The notes under the pieces: generated by a model
Told to the model about the DNA's origin: nothing
Seen by the model: only the letters and a program-made list of their open reading frames with translations
Database searches by the model: none
Part shown: in pieces, positions 1 to 15,000 of the stretch
Layout of the letters: the number at the start of each line of letters is the position of its first letter
Position numbering within the stretch: position 1 is the first letter of the stretch
Source of the DNA: Pterobdella sp. o SKG-2022
Taxonomy: Eukaryota > Annelida > Clitellata > Hirudinida > Piscicolidae
Direction: 5' to 3'
NCBI GenBank assembly: GCA_964035795.1
Contig: OZ038320.1
Coordinates: 21,594,589-21,658,588 of the forward strand
DNA length: 64,000 nt
Translations under genes and position numbers: made by a program

Positions 1-3000
1 CGTTTAAGCGAGAATAAGGAATCTATTTTGTTATGTTTGCGATGTTGGGCAATTTACAAGAACTGAAACCTTTTATAAAAATAAAATTTTAGTATTTCCA
101 AAAATCGTTTCAATACGTAATGAAATTCTTGTATGAAAATGATAGAAAATATGAACAATAACAAGCATGATTTAAAGACCGCAGTATTAGTGCGTACATC
201 AGTATATAAATCTTAAACCCCGCAATTAGCTCTTCTTTCATTTTATCTTTCTTTAATGCTGCGATGCATCCCTTCACGAAAAGTATCTTGATATAAGGTA
301 GTTAAGCATAATAATATTGAAAAAAGACTCATTTTATTTTAAAACATAATCAGGTCTCACTTTAAGAGTTCTTTATACGCTTGTGATTACATAGTCTTTT
401 CATCAAGACCAATGAACTTCTAACGTAAATATAAAATGAACTATAACAGTAAATTATACATTTTTAAAAAATTTTATATCTCTAAGGATTACTTTACAAT
501 AGCGAAGTGTGAATAAATTTTCACAAAATGATATATTTTTTCATATTTTTAATTTTTTTTCCGTTTTAACTTTTAAAGTTTTCTTCAAATCATAATTTTT
601 CGAAAATTTTCAAAAGCTTTCAAAAGACTCTAAGCCATGTTAAATTTTCAAATTATGAAATTTTCAAATAACTATTGTTTAAGCCTGCAATATTTTGCCA
701 AAGTTGTGTCTTTTATTTTTTCAAGTTATTGCCAAGATTATCTTCAAGATAATTCTTCAAATAACGTTTTTTATATATAAATTGATAGAGGCGTATATAA
801 TACAATGAGTGTCTTATTGCTGTAATATTTTCAAACTACAATTTGATAGGTATTTATTTAAAAGAAAAAGCTCTCAATAGTTAATTAAATGTTCTCAACT
901 TCATGATCATCTTCAGTTATATATAATCTACGTATAGGTTTGTTTATGTATGTGTGATTTTCGGTGTATTTTTAATTTGTGAGCACGTTTCAAAGACGAG
1001 AACCCCATCAAAAAGCCATAAAGGCACCACTATCTGCCAGCGTTGCACACTGACTAAAAGAAAATCTTGACGCTACTTAAAGTATAAATCATTATCAAAT
1101 GCCTTGATTATGGGATTAGGACAAATTAAACTTTTTCAAAATAGAAGTTTTGAATCTGGAATGCATTTTAAATATTTTTTAGTTTTTTAATGCCGTGTTT
1201 TTAAAGTTTTTATAACGAATAAAACTTAAAATTTTTTTAGAAATTGAAAAAAAATGCATAATTCTATTTAAAACTATCTTCCATACCAATATAATTTTCT
1301 AAATATAAAATCTTAATGCCAACTTCTTCATTGTTGTTTGTGGGTTTTATTTTTTCTTAAAAATTAAAACCCCTCTCAAAATTAACATTTATATTCTTTC
1401 TAATGCTATTAAGGCCGTTAGTTCCACAGTAATATCACATGTTCAAGAAAAAGTTCTTTTTAAGATGTATTATGAAATTTATTTTAGTATCGTCCTACCA
1501 ATATTCTTATTTCCGCTTGAAATTTGCAATAAAATCAACTTCCATTATGCTTTTGAGCTTTGATTACAAAAGTTTGTTTACCAATTTAACTTACGTACAA
1601 ATTTAAAAATATTCATTTTGCCTGAAACTACTTTGAATGTTACAAGATTTACCTCCAAAATGCTACACAGTGTCGGTTTTTAGTGGTTGTTAGTTAGTAT
1701 CAAACAAAACTAACATGAACTATTCAAAAATGGCGTATAAAAAATTGATAAAAATGAATCTAAAAGGCGAGGAAGAGATTTGAAATGCTTATAACTTTAA
1801 ATCTATATCGAATATTCATTATATTTTAATTGAAGCTTTCAAGTTTGAAAATTTTGGTCTTTTCAAGAATTAATGATGTAAATAAAATACTGATAGCTTT
1901 GGATCTCTTTTAAAGGCATTTCTACGTCGATTCAATGTCGCAACTTCAATATGAAGAATAAAAATGTTTAGTTTTAATCAAGCTTTATTTTGTGGGCCGT
2001 AAAATTTTATGCAAGCACACTCAAATCAAAGCAAAGTTTTACGTCTGTGGTAGAAGGATTTTGCTAGCCCGAAAATAATGAAGGTTTCACAGTTTTTGAA
2101 TTTGTTTAAAAAATTGGAAAAAGTTGAAAAAAAGCAAAAAAAAACTTGTTATACTCTTTATGACCTAATTTACATATTTTTATTTCTTTTTTATACGCAC
2201 TCATTTTCAAAGTTTTCATCTTTGACATTTTTAATGGATTATTTCAAGAAAACTTGATATTAAGTTTGAAAAATTGAATTACTTGTTGACTGAAGTCAAC
2301 TTTTGTTTACTGTATGTTCTATTAGAACTTTTTATAAATACGTGAATCAACGTTTATAACAGCAATTTCAAATCTTAAGCAATCTCTAATCCTCAAACGT
2401 ACTTTTCATAGCCAATATATCGTTACTAAGAGTGACAATTCTCAACCATGTACTTGGAGTTTTGATTAAAAAACTCAGCTTTATTTCATGTTTTTGTTGT
2501 TTAAGACGACACTCAATACTTCTCCAAACCAGTTTGAGTTTCAATATAAAAGTTACGTTTTGAAAAAATTTGAGACAAAAAACAAAAAAAAGGATACTTA
2601 TTACAAAACTAATGTTATAATCTTATAAATAAAACCACTGCTTTAATCTTGTAGAAAGGTTTTACTTTGTTTCCGGCAACTTCCTTTATTGAGACTGCAA
2701 AAGTGAAAGCATAAATTTTACTTGCTTTTTTATATTGATTACACAATATTTTATTGATAAATTGCTCATTTATAAACGCAAAGCGCTCTACAACCCTTGC
2801 GAACCTGCTTATCAACCTTGAGTGCCGGCAATCTTTCACAAAAATTTATAACTTTCGCTTCTCTTAAGTTTGCATTTATTTTATATTTGTATTTAAAAAA
2901 GTAATTCTATTAATTCATGCATTTCTCTACTCCCATGTAAATCTTTTCATTTTTCATCCATAAATCTTGCACTGTTCATTTAACATTCTTTTTATTTTTT

Positions 3001-6000
3001 ATTTCATTTAGTATCGCTTTCATGTTAGTAAAAGCCCTATTTAAAGCAGAGTTTTTCTATTCACCTTATTTGGAATTAATTAAAAGACTTATTAGGCAAT
3101 GGTAAAACTTCTTATATTAGTGACTAGTTGCTGGGTTGTTCATATTAATAACAAATGAAACTGACAGAAAACATAAAGCAATGCTAAAAAATAAAATTTT
3201 TACTTTCAAACGTTTGATTTCTATCATGTGTTAAAAAAAGTAATATTATTCAGATAGTTTCAAATATTTCTCATCATAGAAAGTGGGCCCCACGCTTGGT
3301 AAATTTCATACATACATAAACGGTGAATTTACAGTAGAAAATGCTGGTTGTTTATCGTTAAAGGTTATGCCTAATTTAAAGTAATTGTTGTTGATGAGAT
3401 TATTGCTACATTTATTGCTGGCCAAATGTGCTTCTATGAACACACTTCTATATTATTTTTTGATTTGGTACATCATAAAATAATTCATTTCTCGAATTGA
3501 AAAAAACAATTAAATTGTTTAAAGTTTTATTTACGATTTCTAAATTTTCATTAAAAACTTAAAAGTTTGCAATTTTTGTTGCGAAACTAAAACTTCAATT
3601 AGATGTTTTATTTCTTTTGGCCATATAATAAAGAATAACATAAAACAACTATAAAAAAGTTTCAAATTGTTAAAAAAATTATTTTTAAAACAAATTTTTC
3701 ATAAATCAATTAGTGCCCTTCAACACACATACTGCTTTCAACACCACCATATAATTAGATCATGTAACAAAAACCTGCATCCGGCTTTTTAATTGATAAT
3801 ATGTGAAAGCATAACTCTTTAAACTAAGTTTAACGATCACAATGCTTGGAAGAATTTTTGAGAGTTCTGGTTTTATTCTTAGTTTGTGCTCTGCTCCAAA
3901 TTTCCGATAAATTTAACTTTTGACCTCAAGACACACTACATAAGCGCAGGGTTTGTGGGTATGAATGTGTGATCAGGCTCCAAACAGTTTATTTCTTATA
4001 TTTCTATGAAAAAACTATTTGAAAGTTTTTTGTGTTTTTGACAAATATGCTTTGTGAAACAGTTGCATATAACGGAATAATACAATGAAGGAATATTTCT
4101 CAATGACTTCCAACTTCCATGTCACAGCTAACAATTATAAATTCAATGATCTATTTATCCCAATTTTTATGATTCTCCAAAAGAAAAACATTCATAGGGT
4201 AATATCGTTATTTATTTCACAAACCATATAAAAATGAAATATTCTCTAAAAAACAATTCAATATAAGCTGGAAAAAATTTGAACCTAGAAACTGCATTTA
4301 TAGGTCCTTCGGTGGTAGTTATTGTTGCTAGGGTCGTCTTAGCCATGACGATGATTGATGGTTTAAGAGAACAAATTACGCAAGATGCCTATACACTATA
4401 ACGATCTATCACTTTCTGCAGCCATTTTTTACGGGCTGAGTTTGTCTTATGAATTATTCCTCGGTTTAAAATAATTTTATTAATGTTATATAAAATTCTA
4501 ATGGAGCAATTTTCAGTTCGATAGGAGACATCGATAAAATAAAAAAATTTTTTTTGGAAATTTTAAACCAAATTTGAATTTCTAATTTACTAAAACATCA
4601 AAAAATCCAATTGCAAAGAGAAAAATAGTTTGACATTTTAAGTGAATGATCATTATAACTGTACATTGGAATGGGTTAGAGTTATTAATGTTTAATTGCA
4701 TTTTTAACGACATAATTGATCAAATTAATTTTTTAACTCAAAAGTTAAATTCCGTTTATGTTTTTTGAATGAAAGAGCAAAGCTGAAAAAATAGTATTTG
4801 AATATAATTACTCTGAAAGTTATAGTTTGTTTTATGAATTTCATTAAAAAAAATATTTTGTAATTATATTTTGTATTTGAGGTTTTTCGAAATTTACTTT
4901 TTAAATAACTTCACAACATTAATTTCTAGATGATTTTTTTTATGCAAACATTTTAAATTTTTACTCCAACTCGAAACAATAATGGATTTAACTAGAAGCT
5001 CAATAATTTCTGAAAACTTAGCTAGAGCATAAAATCAAACGAAGCGCCATAAAATAACTCAGATATGGCCGCTAAGACGTTGCAAAATACATAATCTTTT
5101 TATATTCCACCTAAACCCATCCTGTTCAAATTTAAAACATCTTTTCAATGAAATTTTTACATGGTTAAAGGCTGAAAATTTTTTAAGAATAAATTTTTAA
5201 TGGTGAATTAATTCTTAAAACTAAGTGTTTTTTCTTGGCGAAAAAATTCTGGGACAAAATGGAAGAAAAAATCTGTAAAATAAATTATAAATCTTCGAAA
5301 TAAAAAATCTAAAGAAAATTGATTTTTAAGAAGTTTACATAGAATTTCAGTGAGGCGCGAAAAGTTAGAAAAGCAAAAAACTTATCAAACAAAAATAAAA
5401 CTTCGCTTATCCATGACACCGATCTATCAAACGAACAACACAATGACACAACTTCCTACCACAATAATAAGTCAACTCACAAAATTTATATTTCTTGCTC
5501 GATCGGGCAACGAATGCAGATAAAATACAGAATTCTGATGCATTTTTTCAGTTTTATATAAAGAATAAAAGTCAAATTGAAGTTGTTTTTAAATTTTTTC
5601 AAATTTAAACTATGATTTTAATATCTGTTTCAGTGAACGGAAATATATACAGCATATGATAGTATATTTTAAGAATGTGTGCGCTTTTTATGAAGTTCTG
5701 AATGACATGTTTTTTTCAAACAAAAAATTTTGAGTAAGTTTTCATATTTTCGAAAAACTTTTCAAATTGCCAAAAATAGAAAACAGCCTGAAAGAAACAT
5801 CTTCAACAAAAAAAACTCCAATAGAAACATTAGAATAAAATATAAAAAATAATGCTGAGATAGTGAGTTTGAAATTGAAGCAAAAACAGAAATGAGCTGA
5901 AGGCTGGTAGCAAGAGTTTTGATAGATAAATAACAACAAACAGAAAGACATCTGCTTACTAGATGCATGAAACTGATAAGCTCCCATATTCATTTATATT

Positions 6001-9000
6001 GCTCATAATTTTTTAAAATTTATGGATCTATATTCATTTGTGAACAAAGTTTGCTTTTTACTTTTAAAATTCATGAATTTGAAAACAAGTTTATTCAAAT
6101 GCAAATAGTTTTAAAAATTTTTAAATTGCATAAAAATGAGATGAAATGAAGTGAGAAAGTCTATTAAAATGTAATTTTGTTGGAAATTTATCATAATCAA
6201 AATGTTTGCCATCGTTTTCAAGCTTAACGAAAATTTTTTTCTTAAAATTTGTATGATGCTTGATACTTAGTGTTTCTATACCAGCCAAGTTTCTATAGAA
6301 GTTATTCGAAATAATTTTCTCAATTAAATAGCATTAAGCGATTCTTGAAGTTCAAGTAGTATTAAATATTAGATTTAGATTTCGAATTAAATCTGACACA
6401 ATTGAATTATTTTTAAATATAAATATACAATTTTTTTTAATATCACAGTGAAGAAGTTTTCTAAAATGTAATTTTTTTGGAATAAATTCATTCAATTTCA
6501 AAATAAAGCCGAATCTAACGAAAATACTATATACACATTACGCAAAGTTTCTCTAAGAAGTTTTACAAAATGAAAGCTCATTGAAGGTTGTATCTTAGAA
6601 ATTAATGCATATTCTGTTTGCCAGGGTCTCTTTAAAAGAATGTACGGCGCTTGAAACAATAAAATCAACCACAGAATCGCAAACAACAAGAGTTAACATT
6701 TCACAGATAAAAAAATGCCATAACAGAAGCATTCGATGAAGATATTAAAAATTTTGAAGTGAATTCATATTGGATATATCTTTGAAATAAAATGAAATGC
6801 CATAACAGTTGAAATTTTATGAACATTCCATGTTTTTCTAACATAAAACCTTTACTTTCAATTTTTTGCATGCAACAACGCAACAAGAACTTGCAAAATG
6901 TAATTTTTTACTACTTTTCAACTTCTCTATTAGAAAAACATATATTTATTGAACATTTTTATTGATTCTCAATTAATTTTTCAATAAAAGCATTAGAAAA
7001 GATGTAAAATTATGCTTTTATTGGTATTTAAACATAGAGTAGAAAATAATTTCCTAAAGATCTTTGACTGCCGGCTTCTTGTTGTGGTAATTTGTGTTTT
7101 ATTTGTGTTAACGTGTGAATGCATCATGTGTCAACCGAGAAGATAAGCCAAAAAAAAGTTTAAAGATGGTTTTTTAAGAATGATATATTAACAACACCCA
7201 TTTCACTATAATTTCCTCACAACGAAGACACATGTTCGAACATTTTTGAGCCTTTTCTTGCTTTCTGTTATTTTTTCATAAATTTTAATACTCAAAAACA
7301 CCATCAATTATTTATGCGCATTTAAAATTATTTTGAGCTAAATTTATGATGTTGAATGGCAAATCCATAACTTAAATCGGAGTAATTAAAACTTCCTATC
7401 TGTTTTCTGTGTAGAATGTTGATCCGTATTACTTTTCAAAACTGTTGAATACAAATAAAAAACTTTAACTAGAAAACTGAAAGTATATCGAAAGTAATTT
7501 TTTTGATCATAATTTTTAATATTACACCAATAATTAGTCAATGATGTTGACGATTAAAAAGACGATAAAATTTTTCAGTGATTCATTAGTTTAATAAAAA
7601 TTCATGATAAAATATGCGGAGTACTTTTAAAAGTTGGTCAGATATCGAAGATGAGTTATGATGGATGGTATTGAGAAGGAACTAAAAAGAAAAAGAAGAG
7701 AGCACTTGCGGATGTTAAATATAATAAAAAACGATAAAGCTACGACTGATAATAGGAATTTTCCGAAGATTATAATACATAAAATTATGTAAAAAACTGC
7801 TCGCAAAAAGGAATAAAAAACAGGCTCATCATTTAAAAAAATGATAGTAAAAATATCGGGTACATACGGTCAGAAGAAAAACAGAGATAGCGCAAGGTCG
7901 ATAAAAAATTCAAGACATCTGTTGAAATTACACAAAATCATTTGTCTAAAAAAGTCCATTTTCATAATTGCAATGTTTTTAAAAATTATTTTTCAAAGAA
8001 GCTCCAAGCATAAATAGCTTGGCAAATATTTATTGGCGTGTTCCGTTTTCATTAGCTCTAAATTTTGATAAAAACAAAAAAGTTTGCTCAAACAAACGTC
8101 TGCCAAATTTACATGCATCGGCAATTAAGATATATGGACTTGTGATTTAAGGTGTTTTTGCTTAAATAAGCTACACTTGTGCTACGATCAGCTTGTGGAG
8201 TAACAAATTGAAAATAGAAAGATGCTACCAAATTCCATAATACCCTTATTCAAGTTACCTATGAAATTATACTAAATACACCAGCGAGGTTTGAGGTATT
8301 TTGCTAAAACTTAAAAAACTAAAAAACTTCATAAAGTTTAAGTTTTGAAAAATTATTAATTTCAAATATTGGTTTCTCAAGTGAATTTTATATGCTCACT
8401 TCCACTATCACATGTCAAGCACCCAACAATGCATTATTCACAATTATTCGTCTAATCTGGCTGAGTGCATTGCTTAAACAAGAGATTTGCACTAATACAA
8501 CAAACCACAATATACTCCTATTTGGTCGACATAAACCTTCTAAAACAAACTCAAAAGGTTACAAGCATATAAATTTACTTTCTCATTATAAATCTTCACG
8601 GCAAAATTTTTAAAAGCGTTTGGTTTTTGTAAAAAAAAATATTAAAAATTTTTTCTAAAAAGTTTTTCACAACCCTTATTACCTAATGATCTTTTAATGG
8701 AAAAAAATCTTGTCTAGATTAAGTGAACCTATTTAATTTCAGCACAAATCCAGTAGAGTCAAAAAACTGCATAGCAGCAATGCTTAAAAGATGGAAAAGT
8801 ATTTGATCAATTTCAGAAAACATTTGCTATTTTTTTTCTCTAATTACTTAAAATGTTTCTCATTTGTGAAAAGATTGATATTATCGAAAGCGAATACTTT
8901 TGACATTTGATAATTAAAAATTAGAAATCTAGAAAAAGTTTGTTTTTGGTAAAAAAAACGAGAAATCTAAAACTGGATTATAATAAATAACTTCAAAAAA

Positions 9001-12000
9001 CTACTTTAAAAATTGGAAACAATATTGAAACAAAGTTTATTTAATTTATTTTTAATTTTAAAACCGGAAATTCATAAGAAGCCAACAATATATAATTTAA
9101 AGGAAGAAACCTTCGAATACTTGTTAGTGAACCAAATATATAATAAACTTCTGAATATAAATATAAATTTATTAGCATAAAAACAAAATGAGCTATAAAT
9201 TAAGCAGTGACAACTTTTCTCTAATCATACCTCCATAAACGTGGGTCAACTGAAGTTTCAATTTTAAGGGACTCTCAACAATTGTTTATTCGCAATTTAT
9301 TCTCTTTCTTAATTCAAATGAATTTAACAGAGAAGTTTACACGAACAAAACTTTGAATTTATTTAGCGAATATTTTTTCAATTTTATTTTGTTATAGTTT
9401 ACTTTTAATTAAAAACAAAAAGAAATTTAATTAATTTAAAACTTTTCAAGTTCAAAACTCTAATAATTAATAGTTACACGATAGAAATACAATGACATAC
9501 AACACTCAATACTACTATGGCTTGGTCGACACATGCATGTCAGATAGAGGCCTGACAATGTGTAGCTTGGAAGGTACGCAACTTACCTCCTGAATTCAAC
9601 CCCAAAAATAAAAACTCCTCTCAATATTAATAAGTACAATATTTCATTGACATCTTCCAACAAAATTTTTCAATATTCGACATTTTTCATTGAAAAAACT
9701 GTATTATTGTAACTTTTTCATTAAAAATTTTTCGTTTTTCATTTAATAAAAAAAAGTAAATATGACTGCGAAAAATTGCTTGTTAGGAAAGGCTAAGACA
9801 CAAAATTTTGACAGTTTAAAATTTTTTTCAATTCCCTAAATTTGAAGTTACTTTGCGCAGAAAATTTTCAATTTTCTCGAAATTATTGATTAATTAAAAG
9901 TTTTAATGAAAAAATAAATTCAAAAATTTTTTCAACGGTTAACTTGTATTTAAAAAACACTATTGAGGTAGGTGTTTTTGATAATTAATCAGTAATTTAC
10001 TTGCATTTAGTCTGAATTAGAGTTTATATTGAAAGCATCTATCAATTTGTCGTTTCCTCAACAATTATTTCTGCAACATCAATGCACACTTAAAATTGTT
10101 CTTGTTTCGAGTGCGTAATAAACTTATAATTCAGCCAAGTTAATTTTCACGTCAACTGAAGTATAGAATAAAATTAAAAATTTATTTTAACGTATTTCTC
10201 AAAGTTTTTGATAGTTTTCTTTAAATAAATTCACGGCAAAGCTTGAAATGGATTTTGTATTTTTTCTTTAAAAATATTTCTTCATTTTGCAAATCATATA
10301 AAAAAGTACAAACTGCCTAGAATTTTCAAACAAATTAATTATCATGAAAGTGCGAGAAGAAATTAATTTGAAAATCAAATTATATAATAGTTATTTAATG
10401 TTTTTTAATTCATTCAATCAATTCTTCTTGGAACTCAAATATTTCAAATAGAATTAAAGGGTAATCGTAAGGATTAATTAGGCGCTTATAAAATTGAATG
10501 TCTTTAACTCATGAAAGAAAAAAATGTTAAGCTCAAGTTTATATAAAAATTTGAATGAAAATAACATAAATTTGAACTACAAATAAAATTCTTTATCGAA
10601 ATCCTCATATAAAAGGCATATAGTTCATAGAAGGTAAGTGCTTTCCAATGGCAGCTTGCACTATATAGTCTAGCATCACATTTCATGATGGATGCAACAA
10701 TAAATAGAAACTTCAAAATGCCGCAGTCTTTTCTTCGCGAGAAATAAGCTGTAACTTTCTAAATTGTCTTCAAAGCTTTACGTCCAGTGAAATATAGAAA
10801 AAGAAAAAATGAACAAATGAACACGAAACGGCTATATTTTGATTTACAAGTTTTTTTGAATAAAACCAGAGACATTTTAAAATTCAGAATTGTCTTTACA
10901 AATGATAGTTTGAAGTTTTACTATTCCAATGATAAAAATAAAGAAGAAATGTGAAATTGACACTTTCAATTGCATGGAGCTAAAAGATAATTTAGATAAG
11001 TTGGGTACGTTTGTCAAGGGCTGAAAATATCCCAAACAACACTGCAACACGCCAACTCTGTATTTATATAATTAAAGTCGCGCAACTTTTAAGTTAATTT
11101 GGAATGTAAGAAATAAAAACTCAAAAACCTTCATAATGGACTTGAAAAAATCCACATTAATTTTAATCTATTTTCCAAACTTCATTTACTTACTTCATAA
11201 CCATTAAAAATTTATGAGCAAATGAAAATATTTTTGAAAAGAACTATTGGAAATCTTTTTAAACAAAATGTAAATTCAAAATTCACAGCGCATCCCAAAT
11301 TTCGATATATTTTTAAGCCTTTTTATGGCAATGTCTTAAGCTTTTTCGATCTATGCGCAATTCGTCTCGCATCTATATTAAACACAAAATTCAAATTTTA
11401 AGGATAAAATTTCTCTATATGGGAGAGTCTAAAGTGGTATTTAGATCATTAGGTTTAGCTTATTAAAGAATGTTTCATTAAATTATGTACTAATGTATGA
11501 AGAAATGCTACACTACTTTGACTTTGAAACAGTACTTAATTAAGATTCAAAAATTTTTTATTAAAGTCTAATTAATTTTTGGTTATTATTTTATAAACTC
11601 CTCAAGTCATTTCTACATTAAATTTCAAAATATAAAATTATAAACATAATGCATTTTTGCTAAGTAAACTCCGCATTTTTCTTGAAAAGCAATATTACAA
11701 ACTGGTAAGTGGCCGCAATTAGAGTTTGAAAAACAACCCTTATACACAAACTTGAGGTGTTCTCAGCGATTAATCTTACCGTATGTTTGTTTAAACGTCA
11801 TTCCCAATATTACTTTTTTTATTAATTAACTTATTATAAAGCATGGCTACAAAGAATTATTTTCGAAATTAGAAACTTGAAGTACTTGTTATTTTTGTTA
11901 ACATTGCATTCAAGTGATTACTGCTTTTGCCATTAAAGCCATGCGGCGTGTTTGAGCTTTAGATAAATTTTCAACTTGATTTTCAAATAAAAATTTCTTT

Positions 12001-15000
12001 TTAAAAGGTGGAAGTCAACAGTTGAAGGCTATAATAGAAAAATAAAAATCTTTTAACATGTAAGTAATTTTATAAAAAATTTTTTCTTCAACTAAAAAAG
12101 GAAATCACATAAAGTTCTCGTTATCATTAGCAGTGATCTGATAAGCTTGAAATAATTTTTCCGTTGAATTTGACATTTTTGCTTGAAGCTATCAACACAA
12201 ACCTACAAAAATTGCATCCTTATAATATAAATAAATTCACAATGACAATAAAACATTTCCTACTAACTGGGTTGACCTGGTGGCGATTGCTGATACGATG
12301 ATGATGAGGACTCAAGTAATGTGATGCCAATAATGCAACACAAGACGCTGAATGGAAGCACTGTCAATTTTATTCGATATATCTTAAGGGTTTATTTCAA
12401 ATTTCGAGAAATATTTGTTGTTTAAAATATTTTGAAGAAATATTTTGAATTTCATGAAACACAGTTTTTATAAAAGTGGAACAAAAAACGCAACTTTAAT
12501 CAAGTTATGAAGTTGAAATTTTTAAAAATTGTGCCGTCTTTCAACATTGAGCTGCACACCAGCTAACCCTAAACAAGTCATAATTTGTAGAAGGCCTAAT
12601 TCTCAAAATGTAATTGGATTGAATATTATATTTTTAATATACTTACTAAAAATATCTCAGTTAGAATTTGCTTTTCAAATTTCAAAGTAAACGTGTTGAA
12701 GGGATGAAATCATGTTGATTTATTGCGGTGTATTTTCAATACCCCATGGCCATCGCCTGGAGCTGCTTAATTGAACGAATCAACTAAGACCAGATGATGA
12801 AATGAAAAATAAAGATAGATTGCTGAAATTGTGAATGAAGGAGTAAAAATTGTATATAAAAGCTTATATTCAAGATTAAAGACAGACGCAACAATATTGG
12901 AAGCAAGTGGACAGAGAAGTTAAAAAACATTCATTATGTAAAAAACCTGAAAATCAAATTATAAACAAGATTCTGAAAATGACAAACACAATTAAGGGGA
13001 GAAAAAGCAGGAATGATTGATGAGTAAGTAGATCGTTTGTGGTAGTAAGTAATGAGAAAGACAGCGATTAAGCAAGCAGATGACAATGCTTTAATCTTTC
13101 CATCAGAATGCACAAAATGAAGCAGCTTTTTGTTTGAAATTAAATTTTTTTCAAATTATATTTTGATTAACATCATGCTCAATTATTCAATTAAAGTAAT
13201 TTTTAAAAAATAAGCTTTTCAATCGAGATATTAGTATTAAAGTGGCCTAGAAACTTCTGAAGTTAATTCCACTTTAATCTTATACTTAATTTTATTATTG
13301 CATTAGAATAGAATTTTTCATTTTAATATTCTTGTAGACTAGCATTTCTTGCAGTCATTTCATGAAATTCTTCAAACGCATTGAAAACATATATATTTTG
13401 AAGCCAAAATTTAATTATATTTTCGTGGGAAACAAATTGTTTTATGAAACAAAAAAATTTATTTTCAAACTTTAAAATCTTATGAAATTGATTTTATTTG
13501 TATAAAACCAACATTTTTTTAATCTAGGTCTTTTCATATCGAAGTACTGCCTTTTTTTGAGCTCAATCGCTCTATCCCAAAGGTTTTACTTGGAATTTTT
13601 ATTAATTTTCAGCTGATAAAAAACTCTATATGCGTTTATTAGTTTGAATTATGCGCTTAGTTGTAGTTTGCATATAAGATTAATGATTTGGAAACGATTT
13701 GATATAAAACTCGACATGACACTCCGAATGGTTTTTGAAACGATTGGTTTTATATTTAAATACTTTCAAAAAATAGTTTCGGTGGAATTCAAATGATTTT
13801 GAAGAGATTTTGAATCAGGGTATTTTGGGGCTTTATATGAAAATTAAAATAATTTCTATACAAATGGCTCTATTATGAAGTGGGCAGAAACGTTTAAGAA
13901 CATTTTAAAAATTTATCACTCATCTCAAAAGGCTTCATGAATTATTAATTTCAGAATTCGATAAAAATTTTAAATTTAAGTGATACATTTTCAAAAATTT
14001 TAAATGACAGATAATAGAAGTAAGTGGGACTTGAAAAGAATTTTCAACTCACTTTTGTTTTTTGTTTTTTGGAGCTGCTTTAAAAAATTTAACACATTTT
14101 TTTGTTAATTTTCATGATTTCAAAAATTTTTTGTAATTATAGGCAAAATTCTCTTAATGAAATTAACTACAAGAGTCTATTGATGTAATTAACTCTCAAT
14201 AAACTAAAATAAATAAAATCTGCTATATTATTGCAGCCTATTCCAATCAATTATATGGAAAGACGGGAAAGGCAGTCTTTTATATACGCATTTCACATAT
14301 AACAACTATAACTAAATAGTTTATACACGCATATGCGGCACATATAATGCCTGAAAGAGCAAAAAATACACTATGCATATTTATCAAATGTATTTTTACA
14401 TTATCAAACCTCTTCAAATGAATTAAAAAGAAAGAAACATGGTAGAACTTTATTACAGCAATTCATCAAGTCTTTCTTTAAAATTACCCCCATCTCTTTG
14501 CTCCACATTTCAATGTTTTAGTATCAATTGTTTTAAAGAACGTCTGAAGTTTTTGAATATATTTTATTCTTAAAATATTTTTGAGGTTTCATTGATTTTT
14601 TTTCCAGCAAATTCAAAAATTTTTTTCGCAAATTTTAAAACTTCTCTTTTCAAATCTCGACAAAACCACCCATTTATTTTTGCTATACAAATTTCAAAGA
14701 TAACTGACGTTTTTAGCATTTGTGACGTTCAGCATCTAAGCTATCACACTTACTCCCAAACTCATCTTTTTCTCATCAGTAACTAAGCTCCTAATCTTAA
14801 GCATTTATAAAACTTGAAGATTTTAAAAATTATAAAATGTCTGTTTTTCCAAGTTTTGTGGTATTTCAAAAACTTTTTTGCGCTTTTTAACTGCTTAGAG
14901 AAACTCAACTCCTGATGAATGTAAACGTATTGAAAATCTTTTGAAGTTAATAGTGATTGAAAAAACTTGAGAATTTCTTTTCGAGTCAAAATATATCTGG